Shown here: in pieces, positions 46,599-59,240 of the stretch
Layout: each line of letters starts with the position of its first letter
Numbering within the stretch: position 1 is the first letter of the stretch
Source: Omphalotus guepiniiformis
Lineage: Eukaryota > Basidiomycota > Agaricomycetes > Agaricales > Omphalotaceae
Direction: 5' to 3'
NCBI GenBank assembly: GCA_028554645.1
Contig: JAQOOI010000031.1
Span: 1 to 64,000, forward strand
DNA length: 64,000 nucleotides
Position numbers and translations under genes: made by a program
The notes under the pieces: model-generated
Seen by the model: only the letters and a program-made list of their open reading frames with translations
What the model was told of the DNA's origin: nothing
The model's database searches: none

Positions 46599-47349
46599 TC
46601 AAGCTAATCCAGGGAAAAACCACCACGGGACAGCCGCAGCATACTTCTCCCACTCCTGAGGAAACAGTTTCCTCATCTGTTTGTCCTCTGCTTCTGCACG
46701 ACTGAGCCCAACCGCAAGGGTCCACACCCACCAAGCAGCCCAAACTACGATAGCGCTACCGGAAGCCCGTAATGGTCCGCATTCAGTGAGCCAGCTGCCT
46801 TCTGTGAGGTGAGACAAAGCTAGACCAGCTACGAGAAGCATGGATCCCGTGTAAGCTGGGTGGCGTACATAGGCGTAGAACCGACGGGTGACGAGTTTAT
46901 GTTCGGGGAGTACGGTGAGGTCGAAGGTGAATAGGGAGCCCAAGGTTTTGAAGCAGTCGAGACGGATGTAGGAACCGAGAACGACTGCAACGATACCGAT
47001 GAGGAAGATGGGTGATACGTGGATGTTGGGGTCCGAAGTGTGGGGGCATACGAGCTTAGGGGCAATAGGTGATATCGAGGACAAAGGGAAGAACCCGCTG
47101 AAGTAGAAGAGAACCTCGAAGAACGCGCATATCCATAGAGCTGTCATGTGAACCTGACGAAGGACACCATAAGTATATGGCGACACGTCGAAAGAAACGA
47201 TTTACCTTGAAGAGCAGAGGTGCTATCTGCAAAATATACAACTCCTCAGTATGGTAACGACTCTTTGGTTGAGTAGGGTTTGGAGGTGTACAGGCCCAGT
47301 GGTTAGCCAGAGCCTGAATAACGACGAGAGACACTCTAGCAAGAGACAT
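46599..47349 (-). CDS. Protein-S-isoprenylcysteine O-methyltransferase (STE14/ICMT type)
   Basis: Transfers a methyl group from S-adenosylmethionine to the C-terminal prenylcysteine of CaaX proteins (Ras/Rho GTPases, mating pheromones) in the ER membrane. Exon 1 is 47349-47206; a 52-nt intron (GTAAAT..GTCAG, phase 0) leads to exon 2, 47153-46599; product 232 aa. Several hydrophobic segments are visible (LWICAFFEVLFYFSGFF, FLIGIVAVVLGSYI, IVVWAAWWVWTLAVGL). The family signature RHPAYTGS is present, as is the C-terminal RAEAEDKQMRKLFPQEWEKY motif that forms the methyl-donor site, ending in PWWFFPGLA. Agaricomycetes often have several ICMT-like paralogues, so this need not be the only copy. Confidence 0.9.
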
Positions 47350-47866
47350 TGCGGGTAGAGGGGGGAGATTTGGGTAGGACATATAACGAGAAACCTTGAT
47401 ACTTATATGTAAGTCTTGATTATTGCTTCGCATGATTTTCGGATATCAGTAAGCGGGAGGAACATCGTCACATCGTGTTCCGCGGGGAAAGTACCAGCAT
47501 CAAAAACAACAAAGCTTCTTGTGATCAAATGAGAATCCCCAGCATAGGAAACCGAACCAACGAGGCTCCATCTTCGCAGGATGTAAAGTAAAAAGACTCT
47601 GCCTCGAGGCCATGCTAAAGAGGAGCCAGCTCCGATATTAGATGCTGAGCGCTGAACCGTAGCGTGGTGGAGAAGTTTAAGCAGTCCGCTCGGGCGCGCG
47701 GAGAAGAAAAATTAAGGTTTTGATATTTTTGAAACTCCACCGCCTTACTGTCTATCGGCACGATCGGCACGCATTTCGCGAGGGAGCCGAGGAATACTGC
47801 ACTAATTCGCACGATTCTGGTTTTTCTGACTCATCTACTTCATGCCAACAGCCTCTTGAGAAAAAT
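47350..47866. promoter_or_regulatory. Divergent intergenic region between ICMT and DAHP synthase genes
   Basis: The 517-bp gap separates two divergently transcribed genes and must contain both promoters. A GC-rich patch (gcagtccgctcgggcgcgcg, about 47682-47701) precedes the DAHP synthase start. I could not identify a specific transcription-factor site. Confidence 0.4.
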
Positions 47867-50352
47867 ATGTCAGATAATACCTGGTCTCCTGCTTCTTGGA
47901 GATCGAAACCCATCGCTCAGGTAAGTCTTCATGTGCAGGGTCACACTTTCACAGATATGTGTGCGAGAAATTCAATCGGTCGAGATCATCTTTACTAATC
48001 GCTGGCGCCCCCTTTTGCCACAGGATGTTGAATACATAGATGTTGGGCATCTATCCCGGTGAGTCGCTATTCTCGATCTCAGTGGGCGGCAGTAAATAAC
48101 TTTAGATGACAGAGTACTTTCCAAACTAGGCACACTGCCCCCTCTTGTAACCCCCTCAGAGGTTTGCGTTCAATGAGGTGCTTTCATTGACCGCGGTGTA
48201 GCTGAATTGGACGACTAGGTAGAACGTCTTCGTTACCAGCTCAGCCTCGTTCAACGCAACGAGGCTTTCTTATTGCATGCTGGTGACTGTGCGGAGAGCT
48301 TCGATGCGTGTACTAACGTAAGTTCTAGCTGGACCCCCCCACGTCACTAAGCTGTAAAGAACACTAAACGTTTGCTGTTGACCGGCGGTCGACTTTCACA
48401 GGAGAACATCTCGGCAAAGATAGGGCTCATTTTGTCTTTCTCTCTCATCCTAATTTGGGGTGCTCGTCTTCCCGTCGTACGTCGAAAAACGTCTCCATCA
48501 GGAAGCAATGGTTCATTGCTGTGTTGTAGGTGCGTATTGGTCGTATTGCGGGCCAATATGCAAAGCCTAGAAGCAGTAAAACGGAGAAAGTGGGCGAACG
48601 AGAAGTTTTAAGTTTCAGGTGAGCCCATTCATACGTGGTTCCTCGAGCAAACATGATAATCACATATTACTCACGTTTTCAGGGGTGATAATGTAAATGG
48701 GTATTGAATGGGCCGGCTAATTACTTTCTCTACAAAAGTTCTGATGCCATTACTAGATTGGACGTGGACGATCGCACACCCGATCCTGAACGGCTCCTAA
48801 GGCAAGCAAATGCTTTGTGTCCAAACGCCTCATTCGCCACTCACTCTTTCATTGTATCAGAGCTTACTTTCACTCCACAGCAACTCTTAATTACATTCGA
48901 GGCTTGCTGACTTCTGGATTTGCATCTCTTCATCATCCGAAAGATTGGTCATTGAACCATGTCCGCTCCCCGTCCCTTCGGTAAGCAATTGCTTTCCCCG
49001 TCCTCTCCATAAGTTACGGTGCCTTAATCATGTCTATATTGTGCTCATTTCCATGTCGCCATAGTCGTGAGTTCGAAAATATCGTCGAGGGACTTTCTGA
49101 TGCACTGGATTTCAGCCGTACAATCGGTGCAGACTCAGGGGCCTCGTTCGAGGACGGCGGCGCCAGAGGAACCGTCGGAGAAGTCGATTTCTATACTAGG
49201 TACTAGACATGGAAATTCCGGGAAAACTCGTATTATAACTGACATTTTCCGCTCATGATTAGTCATGAAGGACTAATGCTTGACTATGAAGAAGCACTCA
49301 CGCGAGAGTTTCCTATCCCGAAGGCCGCTACTGCAGCAAAAGGTAAACCTACAACGGCGTTCTACAATACCTCCGCACATTTCATATGGATTGGGGATCG
49401 CACGAGACAGCTCACCGGGGCACATGTCGAATACTTTCGAGGTATCCGAAATCCTATTGGGATCAAAGTAGGACCAAGTATGGCAACGGATGAGCTTGTT
49501 AGATTATTGGATAGTAAGCCATATTTTCTTTTTTGTTTTCCTCGTGCTTTCCTTACCAATATAATATTGTCCGACAGTCGTCAATCCCGACAAAGATACT
49601 GGAAGAGTAACTCTAATCACTCGTTACGGTGCTGGAAAGGTAAGCCTTTGTGCGTGTGTCAAAATATTCTGGTTATGACAGTTTAAACTTTCCTCGCGTG
49701 TCTGATCGATATTTTTTACACTTTAGATCCAGGATCATCTCGCAAAGCACATCGTCGCTGTCAAGGAATCCAAGCATCCTGTCATCTGGGTTTGCGATCC
49801 GATGCATGGAAAGTAAGTTTCAAAAGTATTTCTCTCAGCGTACTCTGCCCCCTAATCAATTTGCACTTCCAGCACGCTCACTTCCAGTACTGGCCTGAAA
49901 ACACGCAACTTCGGCACGATCATCAGCGAGCTCACTTCCTGCATTCGTATTCACTCGGAATGCGACTCACGGCTCGGTGGCGTTAGCCTCGAATTCACCG
50001 GTGAACTTAACGAGGAAGGCTTCAGTGTCACAGAATGCCTAGGTGGAAGCATGGAGCTAAGCGAGGAGCAGCTTGGCCTACGTTATCAGGTTTGCATGGT
50101 TATGCATTAAGCCTGTTTCGACGTACTAACGTATATTCTTCATCTGATAGTCATTCTGTGATCCTCGCCTCAACTTCGAACAGAGCCTCGGTGTGTTTAC
50201 TTCTCACTTCGCTGACGATTCATTCACTCATGCTTATAATAGATGTGGCTTTTCTCGTCTCAAATCACTTCAAAAAGGAGCGCCGGGGTGCTAAACAGGG
50301 CGAGACCACAGACATCCTGTACAAGGAACTCGCTGGAGGTGTACGCAAATAA
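47867..50352 (+). CDS. 3-deoxy-7-phosphoheptulonate (DAHP) synthase, class II
   Basis: First enzyme of the shikimate pathway: condenses phosphoenolpyruvate and erythrose 4-phosphate. Start at 47867, MSDNTWSPASWRSKPIAQ, the usual N-terminus of class II enzymes. Many exons; each junction restores family sequence: LSKLGTLPPLVTPSE, then LLHAGDCAESFDACTN (catalytic Cys region), VRIGRIAGQYAKPRS, GDNVNG, DDRTPDPERLLRAYFHS, ALDFSRTIGADSG, WIGDRTRQLTGAHVEYFRG, NPIGIKVGPSM, LITRYGAGK, VIWVCDPMHGN, RIHSECDSRLGGVSLEFTGE, TECLGGSMEL, CDPRLNFEQSLDVAFLVS. It ends AGGVRK. One intron (48802-48860) uses a GC donor. Fungi often carry both class I and class II enzymes. The gene converges on the ubiquitin ligase gene, leaving 164 bp between stop codons. 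Confidence 0.95.
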
Positions 50353-50516
50353 CATGTCCGTTATGTTCTATTGAAATTACATCTAGTCTATTGAATTGAT
50401 GTCACGCAAATACAACTGAAAATGTTTTTACACAACGTAAGTGCACTTACTGAAAGCAACTACATATTGATTACACGAGCTTTATGTGAAAGACAGAACA
50501 GCACAACATGATTTAC

Positions 50517-53500
50517 TCAGGACAAGTCAAAACCGGCGTTAGACATTATCGCCTGTAGGAGCTTGGACCGCAGCACCCGTTCGTCCGTGTATCTGGGCAG
50601 CTATAGTCATTCCCCATCAGTTGATTGAATACATTTCAACAAAAAAACCACGAACTTTCAGTAAATTTACACATGTACTAGACGTAGGCAATCGATATTG
50701 ATCACTTCCAGCGTCACGAATAGCAAAATTCGGAATCAGCTCCTTAAAGCCTCTGTATATAAATTGTCAGGCAACGAACACAAAGGAGGAGATAAGGCAT
50801 ACAGTAACGGCGGACGACTGCAGCTGGTCACAAAGCGTAGAAGGGCTCTGCGCTGTTCCTGATCGAACGTGTTAACCACCTGCAACAGCTGAGTTCAGAG
50901 CTCATCGATCGACAAAGTTGAACGCAGAAAACTCACATTCCAAAACGCCACAATGGTAGGCTCGTTGTCATCATAAAGCCCTCCATAGTTGGTATTAGCT
51001 CTCAAGTCGTCCAAATCGACAGGAGCATTAACACCGCCGAGCAATATCTGGACCTCCTGTTGATTGAACATTCTAAAAGAGACCGAGGCGTTGTCAGTTA
51101 CGGTCGGGACTCTAGGAACAAAGCATTGAACGATGGATATCAGAGCAGAGTTGGGTGCCGTCAGCAGGAATAACACGGTGATAAGCGCTGTCACGACATC
51201 GCCACAAGGCCGGTGAGCATGATGTACCCACACCCCAATACATGAAGCAGTGTGAGACCTCAGGCCTCAGTTGGTATCAGCCGTTATTAAACGCCTCCCG
51301 TCGACGACATGGCGCATAGGCGGCGGGAGGAATGATTATATCCGCGGAGTCATGGTACCAGTTTAAAAGAAAACGACCCTGCGCATAGGAGATTTGGGCG
51401 CACAACGCTACGTCCGAGCCGAACTCACGTAATGCACAGGAACCGAGTGGGAAACTCACCTCAACCACTGTGGGTCAATCATATCCGAAAGGCCTTCAAA
51501 AAAGGCTTCACTTTGCAGCCGTATCTGCTTGCTCAGCTTGAAGTGCGAGACCAGATAAATGTATTGCAACCGATTCTCTTTTGTCACGGCGATATTAGAG
51601 CCGTTTTTCACTAGGTCCACAGTGCGTGTTGTTCCAAATTCTGAGCGTAGAGATTGAGTTCCAGATCCGAGCAGGTTGAGTGACACGCACCTTCATAGGT
51701 CACCGTGAAATTCAAAGTCAAGTCCTCCGGATTACCAGCGTAGTGTTTCAAGAAAATTAGCCCGTTGTAAAGATCGGGATCTAATGACGCAAGGTCATCA
51801 AGAAAAGACTGCTTTCCAAGCCACTATCGAGACATAGACAAATGAGAACGCAAACTTTTCGCGAGAGAACGAGGGAAGCCACTTGGCCAGGAAGAATCCA
51901 GCAAAAGCCACGTCCACCAATATTCCCTCGTACATTGCCTTTCCTAGAATCCGTCCAATGAAACGGTACCAATTCAAACTGTGCGCTATCGAAACAGCAT
52001 TCAGTCACGACGAACGAAGAAACAGGCGTAAAACACACCCTCGGTAGCATATCCAAGTGGATTGGGATATAGCTCGTTCTTCTCGTTCGTCAGCCAGAGC
52101 CCACGATTGGTGTCAAACACCTCTTTACACAGTGACGTGAAAAATTCTTTGAAGACTCCTCCGCCATCTATACCAGCTCTGAAAAACTAACGTGAGGGTC
52201 CCGTCTAATCCAAAAGGTAATGAAGACACGAACTCTTCCTCTCCCCATTGATCAATGAACACAATCTCCACCGGGTCCTTCAAATCTGCATCACCAAGAT
52301 GGTCGAAACCATCTTGTGCCACATTGCCTCTCCGTACCGTGACCCTGTTTCTTCTCCCAAAACCACGCGACCCGCCGCTGGAGCGAAACTCGTTCATAGT
52401 GGCCGCGAGATTTGTGAAGGGGTTTATAGGCCGTGATGACGAAGGATTCTGTAAGAAAGCCAGCTCTCAACGACATGACAACGTTTACGAGAACCCTCTA
52501 CTCACACTACTTCCACCCCCTCTTCTCCCGCCTCCATTCCTCCTGTTGACAGCGTCCATATACACGAAGCTCCTGAATATTGCCACCCGAACGTGAAACG
52601 GAATCGCGAACGGTATATTGTTCAAAACCCCCAATCGCGGCGTGAGGTAGGATAATTGTCGATTTGTCATCGTGCGACTCGCAGCGCCTGCTCGCGGCCG
52701 AGCCCACGCCGCCCGTGTTGTCCTCGTTTGCGCCGACCCAACATCCACTTCCATTCTCCTAGATGCTTCTTCCTCCACTTCTTCCTCCCTCTCCTCAGCT
52801 TGCTGAGCCTCAAACATCGCAGCTTCAACGAAGCCAGCCATCTCTGTACTAAGTTGCATTCCTCCTCCTCCTCCCGTTCCCGATCCTCGACGTTCGTCAT
52901 CATCACCTAGAACCAACCACCCGCCCTTGGGCATGAACGCTCGTCTCGCATCTCGTGCATTGATAGCAACTAAACATCGCGTCACTTTCTCCCTTATATT
53001 CAGCCAGTCATGTTGTGTCCGCGGTCGAGGGAACCCCGCTGCCACCGAGGACGAATCCAATTCGGTACCATGCATCCACAACACCCAAGCTATGTTCAGC
53101 AATTTCCTAGTAAACGTCGAAATTTCGTCCAGTGATAAAGGATTCCTATGCGCGGCAGAAGAAGACGAAGAGTCAGATGAAGATGAAAAGAATTCGTCGT
53201 CGCCCATCGTGACTAGAGCCTGAGTGTACGCCTCGGTGAGGAGCAGCAGCGGCGCCCACGGGTCTTCCTCAACCTCGTCCGACGATTTTCGTCCCAGTGC
53301 AGAAGGTAGAACTGGGATAAGGGGTTCAAGGTGCGATCTCCCAACCTCAGGCGTAGCCGCTTTGGACGCAATTGCAGCAACGTCATCTACGACCATCGCA
53401 TCCCCACTAATTGGCGCCGCTTTAGCTCCAATACTACTCAAATCCCTCCCCAACCCACTACCTCTCACCCACCCTCTCCACGCTTCCCTCACAAAGCCTC

Positions 53501-54932
53501 CGCCATTCCACGTCCACAAGAGGCTTAGGACTGCGTCTTTCTTCGAGGGCCAAACACCCACAAGCGCATATAAGAACCGAACAAGGAAGTAACGCCCCTT
53601 CGTAGATTTGACCGCTGTGAGCAGTGAGGCCAGATGAGTAGTCGAAGGAAGCGTCAGCAGCCTCTTCTGCGTTTTGGCATCAAGTATAGGGAGAGGAGGT
53701 AGGGCCGGTCCAGACTGGGCGAAAGATGATACGACGGTGACCCGAATCCCGTCTCCTTCGTCGTCAGACTCGTACGCTGACCCAGATAAAGTAGGTGCTG
53801 CCTTAGCAGCGGAAGACGCAGAAGCGTTGGTAGGGCCTTCGAGTCCGCCAGGTTGAATGCCGTCCATAACTTCGCTTATGAACCTCAGGTATGCCACGAG
53901 CGCAGGCCCGGGCAATTTTGCATACCTCGGAGGTGTGAACGCAAGTAGATTCGACACGAGGTGGATCTTGGCTTCCAGCTGCGCCGTGGTCGACGAGCGT
54001 GTAAGAAAAGCCGGGAGTGGAGAAGAGGGAGGAGAGGGTACAGGGTACAGCGCGTCTAACTTCGACAGAGGAAGGTTGGAGGAGAAATGAGTTAAGGTCG
54101 CTAACGGTAGTCGGTTCGGTAGCAGTGGGATGGTGATAACGTGGATGAACAACAGATGTATTGCAAGCGTGTAGTCCTCCGAGCCTAGCTTCAGCCGCGC
54201 AAACGGCGCAGTTGCGAGTGAGACCAGAAGAGGAAGATTTGGTGTATTCTTGGATTCTATTGGCTGGAAAAGTGTCTTGTGAGCATTTTAAAGACAAAGC
54301 AACGCAAAAAGCGTACGATACGGCACACTGCCCTAGAGAGAAGTGCATAGAATTGATGAGCGAGCAGATAATGAATTATCGCCGAATCTGTGGAACCAGA
54401 TAGCAGCGCGTTCAATATTTCGAGATGGGATCGAGAATAAGAAGACCTGGTCAAACCGAAACATGAGAAAGAAATTGGAAATGAAAGGAAATACGAACTG
54501 AGGATCCTTCGCGACTTGCGCCATCAGCAATGTTGCAATTTGCTTTATCAAAACCAGCCAACTGGGGGAGCTATCAAGATCGAACAAACGGCCAACACCG
54601 GCTTGTACAACGGCAGCACTCCATCTCCCCAGAACGTCCTCTGACCCGATGATAGCCACCCTGCGCAAACACTGCACGTCCGTAACCGTACCGTTCTTCA
54701 AGTCTTCGTCAAAATCTTTCTTGATCTCATCAACAACTCTTCGTTTCTCTCGTACGCCTCTCCACCATGCTTGCAGCCTCACCGCGTTGTCCGTCCGGCG
54801 CCTGTGTTCCAAACGTTCCTCTCTTCGTACCTTGGCTTGATCGAGAATTGAAGAGTGAGTCGTCGACGAGGAGGCGCCTCCAAGGTTGATCTGTCGACGA
54901 CGCTCGGTACCACCACCAAAAAGAGGAAGCAT
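50517..54932 (-). CDS. HECT E3 ubiquitin ligase, HUL5/UBE3C type
   Basis: Transfers ubiquitin from an E2 to substrates through a catalytic Cys; HUL5/UBE3C enzymes extend chains at the proteasome. N-terminus MLPLFGGGTERRRQINLGGA plus LDQAKVRREERLEHRRRTDN, with the IQ-like VRLQAWWRG, is typical of the family. A long middle region (exons around 54250-52560) follows. The HECT domain begins VTVRRGNVAQDGFDHLGDAD, then DPVEIVFIDQWGEEEAGIDG (after splicing), SLNWYRFIGR, FGTTRTVDLVKNGSNIAVT, QEVQILLGGVNAPVDLDDL and GLYDDNEPTIVAFWN. Final exons give FDQEQRRALLRFVTSCSRPP, FKELIPNFAI and LPTSSTCVNLLKLPRY (catalytic Cys), with the end GFDLS. Stop TGA at 50517-50519. Multi-exon; borders in the middle region are approximate. 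All key residues appear intact. Confidence 0.93.
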
Positions 54933-55287
54933 CGCAGTAGATTGTAGCCTTTACCGCAGAGCTCTTGGGGGCGAACGTAATGGGTTGACGAGCTTCCTGC
55001 TCGTGTAATATGTAATATGCCTTCTCCTAATTGCACTACTCTCCTCACTTCTTTGCAACGTTACGCAGATGAGAGAGTCGAAGCCGAGAGAATGTACGAG
55101 AAGCAGCGAGAAGGGAGAACTCAGAAAGACGAGGACTTTCAGCTGGTCTAAGCGCGCGTGCGTAAGTCCTTGTCACGTGGTAGTAGGTATGATTCAGCAA
55201 CCCTGATCCCTCCAGCCGAGTTTCACAACAGTGCTTCGAAGTTCATCGATCATCCCCAAACTTGTCCGTACATACCTCATTTTCGTG

Positions 55288-55815
55288 CAGGGGGCGTCCA
55301 GCGGAGAATTCCGAAATATCAACCCCTCGAGAGGGGTCGTGCGAATTTGATGCGGCACACAAAGCGGCATGAGTCGGCACTGCTGTCGCCTACTCACCTC
55401 GAATGCTCATTCCACCAGTGAAATGGAAGTGGTGCTGATACCGGGCCAGCTACTTGATATATTCATCAAAAAGCGTGAGGAACGAGCATTAGGAGTTCCC
55501 AAAGATGAAACTGAAGGATATAGAAGAGAGATCCCTGGCAGCGATGATATCGAGCGAGGTCAGAGGAGGAAGTGAAACAAGGAGTGAAAAGGGACGATCA
55601 ATCACAGTAACTCAGCGCGACTTAGAGGGATCGAAGAGATATAGAGAAGAATAGATTATATTTCTATGAAAGTACTGTACAGGCAAAGGATTGGTACGAG
55701 AGGTCGCTTTCAATCGAGCCGGTTTGCCGTTCGAATGCCGAGTGCGGCTACGAAAAATTCGCACGACCCCTCTCGAGGGGTTGATATTTCGGAATTCTCC
55801 GCTGGACGCCCCCTG
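55288..55815. repeat. Inverted repeat with perfect 61-bp arms, each containing its own hairpin
   Basis: Bases 55288-55348 (cagggggcgtccagcggaga..) are the exact reverse complement of 55755-55815. Inside each arm is a self-complementary core, CCCCTCGAGAGGGG. The 406-bp spacer has no clear gene. No target-site duplication was seen (flanks gtg/ttt). The structure lies between the start of the HECT ligase gene and a tRNA-Phe gene; it could be a small foldback element, which often insert near tRNA genes, but that is inference. Confidence 0.88.
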
Positions 55816-55895
55816 TTTTCGTGTCGTTTTGACTCTCTGGCGCTGTCAAATGCTGTCGGGTGACCTCGGAGTCAATGTGAGCCTCCAATCTTCAC

Positions 55896-55985
55896 GGGGG
55901 TATAGCTCAGCTGGGAGAGCAGCAGACTGAAGCTTGACGAGTTTCCCCCTTCTGAAGGTCCCGCGTTCGATCCGCGGTACCCCCA
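55896..55985 (+). tRNA. tRNA-Phe (GAA), intron-containing, copy 1
   Basis: Acceptor GGGGGTA pairs with TACCCCC; D-arm GCTC..GAGC; T-arm CCGCG-TTCGATC-CGCGG; discriminator A at 55985. The anticodon loop reads CT-GAA-G, then an intron of about 17 nt (cttgacgagtttccccc), then T and the 3' anticodon stem TCTGA. An intron directly after position 37 is the normal place in eukaryotes. The GAA anticodon and overall similarity to yeast tRNA-Phe support the assignment. The closing pair of the anticodon stem (27-43) is a G-A mismatch, which is shared by the second copy. Confidence 0.92.
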
Positions 55986-56451
55986 TATACACGAGTTCGG
56001 AGTGAAGTACTTTTTCCAGCTAAACTGCGAAGTATTCAGTTTCAATTAAAGATATAATCTTTGTTGCACGGCCCAATATACATCTATCTAAGTTCAATCA
56101 CTCTGACAAGCTCTACTTGCATTTGATCTGGGTCGGGCATTTTGCTTTACTGGCTCTTTCTTCCATTTGATTTTGAGCAACTGTCCAGATAGTAATTGGA
56201 TGCCCAGCAAGCCTCATCTGAGATGAGATGTCCTCATGCAACCTTACATCTACAGTGAGCCACTATATATAAGTTTGTGATATAACATTTGTTATTCTGA
56301 TTCTGACATAGCCCATATTTAATACTGTTTAGATATAATTTCAGTTGTTTAGTTGCGGAGATCAGGTCACTATAGTAGCACAAGATACAGTTTAGGTTTA
56401 AAAGGGTTGAGTGAGAAGAATTTGGTTCCCATCTATCTAGACTTAATCCAT

Positions 56452-57717
56452 ATGGCCTTTTCAGCTCAGAACTGGTATGTGACCTCTTTTTCTTATCTCC
56501 AAAGACAATTACAACTAATGTTACATATGCAGGTTGAGATTTACACTTCTTGTGCTCTCCATATCCATTTCATTTCAGTTTCATTTTGATGTTCCAAACA
56601 ATGTTTCTGTTGATATTCCCTTTGAAGTGCAATGGACAAGAGCAGATGAAGATCCCAATGATTTTGAGATTGATTCTGATCCTTCACTAGATGAATTTCC
56701 AATGAATTTTGACACAGAGGCCACTACTGGATTATTTGCTGTTACAATCAGACATTTAAAGTATGTGTCTAAAACATTGAACTCAATGATTCTACTAATG
56801 TATAATGCAGATTAGTCCAGTTTTTTGCATTCTCTAGTGATAGTGGAGACCCCCTTGCTATCTCTTCTAAAATATCTATTACTAGGTCTAGGTTCATTAT
56901 ATTGCTCTATTCAAAACAATTCTCACATAGACCTATAGTAAATCAAGTCATCAGGCTACTAGCCTATCTGCATCTATAACTACCAGTGCATCTTTGGGAA
57001 ATCCATTGAGTACAACTCCCACCAGCATCTTCATATCTACAATATTATCCAGTACAACCACAAGTGCACAACAGTCATCTAAATCATCCTTCTCCAATAC
57101 AACCACAAGTGCACAAGAGTCATCTATGTCCTTCTCCAGTACATTTCTTCCTGTTACAACCATTGCACCATCTCAGTCTCATGCCAGAGTTAACTTGCCC
57201 TTGATCATTGGAGTTGCTCTTGCTGGAGTGGTATCTCTCACCATCACTGCACTTATAATCATTTGTCGTTATCGGCACAACAAGATTAGAAATCTTGAGA
57301 TGCTACCAGTTCAGTATAATGTGAAACTGGAGGATGTACTTCCTATTGTCCCTCTTAAAAGCATATCTGGTGAGCATGGTGACACATTTGTATAATGACC
57401 AGAAATTCTCATGGACCCTAGATGTCAATGGACCTTATCACAGAAACACAGTTCAGAATACTCAAAATACTCAAATACCAAATTCATCTGTTCAGACTTT
57501 AATCAATTCTCAGCAGTCATCTCCACAAATACACAAAAAAAGGTCAAAAACCAAAGTACAAAGTAGAATAGAGATGCAAGCAGAAGATGAGACAGCTATG
57601 TTACAAAGGAGAATTGAAGAATTGTCAAGGAAGATAGAAATACTACAGGGACATGGAGTAGTGGACAGAGAAGATGGAGCTAGTCACCTGCCAAGTTATG
57701 TTAATAGTAGAGATTGA
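56452..57717 (+). CDS. Single-pass membrane protein with short ectodomain, AT-rich, multi-exon (copy 1 of 2)
   Basis: Exon 1 (56452-56474) and exon 2 (from 56533) give MAFSAQNW-LRFTLLVLSIS, a signal peptide. After it comes a beta-rich segment (FDVPNNVSVDIPFEVQWTRAD) of the type seen in Agaricomycete Ser/Thr-rich anchored proteins, where a small ectodomain with a xVxxPFxxxWT pattern precedes a Ser/Thr stalk. The stalk (TTTSAQQSSKSSFSNTTTSA) leads to a membrane helix (LPLIIGVALAGVVSLTITAL), then the basic border ICRYRHNK. The last exon encodes a cytoplasmic tail with a coiled-coil segment (MLQRRIEELSRKIEILQGHG). Base composition is markedly AT-rich compared with genes to the left. Small middle exons between 56760 and 56970 are not resolved. 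Confidence 0.65.
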
Positions 57718-58270
57718 CTAAATTATAACCAACAAACATAATTGGAGGCTTAGAAAGATTTGAAATATTGATTGTCTATGGTATCCAAAGTACACTTACT
57801 ACATAGGATGGTCATCATTCAATAGTGCACTCTTATAAAAGTTTAAGTTTGTCAGGGTAAAATAGAACATTTAGTATCCACATTGAGCTCCAACATCAAA
57901 CTTCTAACACAGTGACACAGTGATGTAAATATCAACTTCTAGAAGTGTGTTGTAAACATTTATATTCTGAATATGCAATACGTAGTTATACACGTTACTT
58001 CACAGATGTGGAGCTAGAACAGATCTCACCACAGCCAGTATTGCACTTATCTTTGAAGATGACAACATTGCCCAGGGATTTCCATCAGGCAACTGCTGTG
58101 ACCACAGCTTCTGGTAGCTACATCTCAGATGACTGATGGATTATTTATAAAGCAATTAAGATAAATAATATAAAGATATTACACTAAAAGGGTACTTTCT
58201 ATCACTACTCTTCTTCAACTTTCAACATCACAGCAGGCAAGCATGGCTTTTCCTGTCTGTCATAGAAGGT

Positions 58271-59240
58271 ATGACACAAGTTTTTTGGTCTACAAAATTG
58301 GCTTTGATATACTTCTCAAGCTTTGTTATTCATGTTCCAGCAACTGCTCAGACTTTTGGAGTACCATTCAATATCAGTTGGACCTGCACAAATGACGCTC
58401 CATTACCATTCAGCATTGATACTTCTCCACCTCTTTCTGGATTTATATCCTCATCCCTGGGTAACTTCCCTATATTTCTCAACGCACCTACTCCCACTGG
58501 AACTTCTACAGTTACAATAACACAGAATCAGTTTGTGTCTAACTCCCCTGGATTACACCTTGTATTATTGATTCTATGTGGTTTTCAGAATCCATAACAT
58601 TAATTTTGTTGCATATCTAGGCCAAAAGCCACCAACTTTAGAGTAAGTGACTGTATTTTACTGTGTTTACAAGCCTTATGATGAATTTTAGAAATCCAGA
58701 AATTGAAAAATGCATATCGTCCAACTCAGTTGTTCTTGAAGACCCAACATCCACAACCCAGCCCAGCACTGTGATCATAACAACAGATTCTGCCTCTTCA
58801 TTAGTACCGACAACGAAATCTGAAACTGTAACTTTAACAACAGGCTTTGTCTCACCAAGGTGCACTGGCTATTTCTCTTAGGCCCTGAGTATTTACATAT
58901 TTAACTACCTAGTGCTCAAAACTCTACGTCAACAAAACCTTTCAATTCAACTCCAGTCATAATAGGCGCAGTTACAGGAACAGTTGTACTGATCCTTGCA
59001 CTAGTTGCTGCATTCATCTTCTATTGTCATCGATATCGCTCCCGTCGCCGTGAATCGGACTTTCACAGAGCACTGATACTACATCGCCAAAATCCTCTCT
59101 CAAATCCAGCAATTCCTCCAGGTGACAAATACATCAACCACCACTCACTTCAATCAATGTCTTCCGACTCATCCGACTCGTCAGACGAGAAGAAATGGAC
59201 GCATTCAATGGTTAGCAACGAAATCTCCACAATCCAGTAA
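58271..59240 (+). CDS. Single-pass membrane protein with short ectodomain, multi-exon (copy 2 of 2)
   Basis: Start chosen at 58271 because MTQVFWSTKLALIYFSSF plus VIHVPATA is a continuous signal peptide. It is followed by QTFGVPFNISWTCTNDAPLP, matching the PFxxxWT pattern of the neighbouring gene at 56452. A further exon (about 58692-58860) encodes NPEIEKCISSNSVVLED and a Thr-rich stalk. The last exon (about 58910-59240) has NSTSTKPFNSTPVIIGAVTG, a membrane helix (TVVLILALVAAFIFYC) and a basic/Ser-rich tail ending VSNEISTIQ. This last exon has no ATG. Intron borders are approximate. Probably a tandem paralogue of the gene at 56452-57717. Cell-surface location inferred from architecture; ligand unknown. 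Confidence 0.65.

Noticed and set aside
52656..53592. Plus-strand open frames opposite the HECT ligase gene
   Set aside because: They are antisense shadows of the long, well-supported minus-strand exon.
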